A stretch of 64,000 bases of DNA. Source: Craterostigma plantagineum (lineage: Eukaryota > Streptophyta > Magnoliopsida > Lamiales > Linderniaceae). The notes under the pieces were generated by a model. The model had not been told where the DNA came from, did not search any database, and saw only the letters and a list, made by a program, of their open reading frames with translations. Below, piece by piece: positions 63,697-64,000 of this stretch (the stretch's first letter is position 1; every line of letters begins with the position of its first letter). The position numbers and the translations under genes are program-made. The DNA lies in NCBI GenBank assembly GCA_027422505.1, contig JAPQWV010000005.1, forward strand, positions 18,828,001 to 18,892,000. The letters are read 5' to 3'.

Positions 63697-64000
63697 GATA
63701 GATAATAGATATATAAAAACAAAATACCAAACAAGATCCATGTTTGGATTGGAGCAATCTCAGGTTTTTGGATCAGCAAAGGCCCATAATATGGCCCATC
63801 AATTAGTGAAAAATAAAAAACGAAAAGAAAATAACTGAACTTCCACGTCACTCAGACAACACAGCCATCCAACGGCTCTGATTTCTTCAACGTGTGAGGA
63901 TCCTAGCCGTCCAACGTAGTCTTAGGCGACGCTGGTCGCTGACACTGAAAGTGGGCCGACACTAACACGAAAGCCCACGTGAAGTAGGCCAGCTCAATGG
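63697..64000. other. intergenic, window edge
   Basis: No gene was recognised. A few promoter-like GCCCA motifs (63781-63806; GGGCC/GCCCAC at 63950-63980) suggest that a gene may begin just beyond the window. Confidence 0.4.

Overview
This is nuclear DNA from a flowering plant, most likely a eudicot. Genes have many short GT-AG introns. One gene encodes a plastid ribosomal protein with a transit peptide. More than half of the window is transposon sequence of plant types: Ty1-copia, probable Ty3-gypsy, LINE, hAT, Harbinger- and Stowaway-like MITEs, and Helitron ends. The species cannot be read from the sequence.

Seven genes appear intact, and I followed splice sites and reading phase through each. 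They are PRP19 (8.9-14.0 kb, minus), a DUF3527 protein (30.5-32.4 kb, plus), plastid ribosomal protein bL28c (35.1-35.8 kb, plus), a small NET-domain protein (36.1-37.5 kb, minus), a glycolipid transfer protein (44.6-45.7 kb, minus), splicing factor SF3B5 (46.3-47.2 kb, minus) and an NDR-type AGC kinase (52.6-56.2 kb, minus). Two are spliceosome proteins: PRP19 of the NineTeen complex and SF3B5 of U2 snRNP. Broken gene copies are an auxin response factor (1.0-2.05 kb) and an F-box gene (59.0-59.3 kb). From memory, the order PRP19 / DUF3527 / bL28c / GLTP matches Arabidopsis At2g33340-At2g33470, and SF3B5 / NDR matches the adjacent pair At4g14342-At4g14350. If so, two ancestral blocks meet near 46 kb.

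Layout: 0-3.1 kb, ARF pseudogene and a Helitron 3' end. 3.1-5.8 kb, a young non-autonomous copia-type element with 5-bp target-site duplication (TSD). 5.8-8.9 kb, MITEs and a LINE-like remnant. 8.9-14 kb, PRP19. 14.3-27.0 kb, one copia element split by nested insertions: a probable gypsy LTR that itself holds a MITE and a LINE-like element, and a 4.4-kb hAT that itself holds a 0.9-kb hAT MITE carrying a captured exon. 27.1-29.1 kb, a 5'-truncated LINE with 15-bp TSD. 30-38 kb, genes. 38.7-44.2 kb, a second full-length but disabled copia element. 44.6-47.3 kb, GLTP and SF3B5. 47.3-47.9 kb, an 87-88 bp minisatellite at the SF3B5 promoter. 48-52.2 kb, nested MITEs, a long foldback element and Helitron ends. 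52.6-56.2 kb, NDR kinase. 57-64 kb, MITEs, a Helitron end and the F-box pseudogene.

I did not find an undescribed multi-gene system. The strongest leads are the repeated TATA/CCAAT promoter array at SF3B5, the exon captured inside a hAT MITE, the LINE-like short family with repetitive tails, and the bromodomain-free NET protein.
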